A DNA stretch of 64,000 bases from Cellulomonas gilvus ATCC 13127 (GTDB taxonomy: Bacteria; Actinomycetota; Actinomycetes; Actinomycetales; Cellulomonadaceae). Below are positions 63,820-64,000 of this stretch, one piece after another (position 1 is the first letter of the stretch; every line of letters starts with the position of its first letter). Both the position numbers and the translations under genes were made by a program. The DNA lies in the NCBI RefSeq assembly GCF_000218545.1, contig NC_015671.1, positions 434,001-498,000 of the forward strand. Direction: 5' to 3'. Under the pieces are notes generated by a model that searched no databases, was not told where the DNA came from, and saw only the letters and a list, made by a program, of their open reading frames with translations.

Positions 63820-64000
63820 ATGTACGACGCACGCACGCGCTACGTCACCGCCGCCGTCGAGACGGCGGCCCCCGCCCGTGTGGTGACGATGCTGTTCGAC
63901 CGGCTGCTGCTCGACGTCGACCGCGGTCACGCCGCGCTCGAGCAGGGCGACGTGCTCGGTGGGCGCTCGCACCTGCAGCACGCGCAGGACATCGTCGCCG
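63820..64000 (+). CDS. fliS: FliS flagellin chaperone, truncated by window end
   Basis: The first 60 residues are present. YDARTRYVTAAVETAAPARV, then VTMLFDRLLLDVDRG, matches FliS, which keeps flagellin unfolded for export. GGAGGAG lies 3 nt before ATG 63820, 17 bp after the fliD stop, so it is co-transcribed with fliD. Confidence 0.88.
   Translation, partial: MYDARTRYVTAAVETAAPARVVTMLFDRLLLDVDRGHAALEQGDVLGGRSHLQHAQDIVA

Overview
The window is very GC-rich, uses GTG starts freely, and packs genes with 4-base GTGA/ATGA overlaps. It encodes CarD, a BldC-like regulator, a whiG/FliA-type sigma factor, DUF3263, DUF3027, DUF2530 and DUF4032 proteins, OtsA/OtsB, and an XPB helicase with a helicase-associated partner. 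This points to a motile actinobacterium, most like Cellulomonas or a close relative (Micrococcales). That placement rests on gene content and style, not on a database search.

Layout. 1-74 is the end of pstB, then a lipoprotein and the carD-ispD-ispF block. At 2642-10232 seven genes (EamA exporter, LysR, zinc-less MDR oxidoreductase, FAD-linked sugar-lactone oxidase, TetR, MFS, PLP racemase/aldolase-like) separate ispF from cysS-rlmB. 12715-22159 carries a DUF4032 kinase-like protein, an orphan MsmK/UgpC-type ATPase, a membrane-anchored PQQ-like propeller, otsB-otsA, a Ser/Thr kinase, a DsbA-like oxidoreductase and tRNA-Thr(TGT). 22160-30256 is a cell-surface region: two paralogous secreted Ig-repeat proteins, each behind an almost identical structured leader, a divergent two-component pair, and a SipW-type signal peptidase with three small exported proteins sharing a TSAAWT signal-peptide motif. 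30261-39272 holds housekeeping genes (SGNH hydrolase, ung, DUF3263, LytR_C protein, GH15-like protein, groEL, SIMPL protein, aminotransferase, DUF4031, HD protein).

39374-55206 holds an OmpR-type two-component system, a glutamine amidotransferase, an APC permease, the XPB helicase pair, an M20 amidohydrolase, a cold-shock protein/DUF3027/GHKL-ATPase operon and a BldC-like regulator. 55229-64000 is the start of a flagellar locus: EAL-HDOD protein, fliW, flgL, flgK and flgN leftward; the flagellar sigma factor, flagellin, fliD and fliS rightward.

Regulation visible in the DNA. (1) At least fifteen genes start 6-8 nt after a -10-like hexamer (mostly TAGNNT), the signature of leaderless transcripts. 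(2) groEL has two CIRCE elements in tandem, with all four half-sites spaced by exactly 9 nt. (3) Three flagellar genes share TCA(G/T)-N15-GCCGAT promoters, and a perfect CRP/GlxR-type palindrome lies upstream of the flagellar sigma gene. (4) The two Ig-repeat genes have a shared ~165-nt leader with paired arms, one compensating wobble change and a terminator-like hairpin before the ribosome binding site. This leader and the SipW/fibre cluster are the best candidates here for something under-described.
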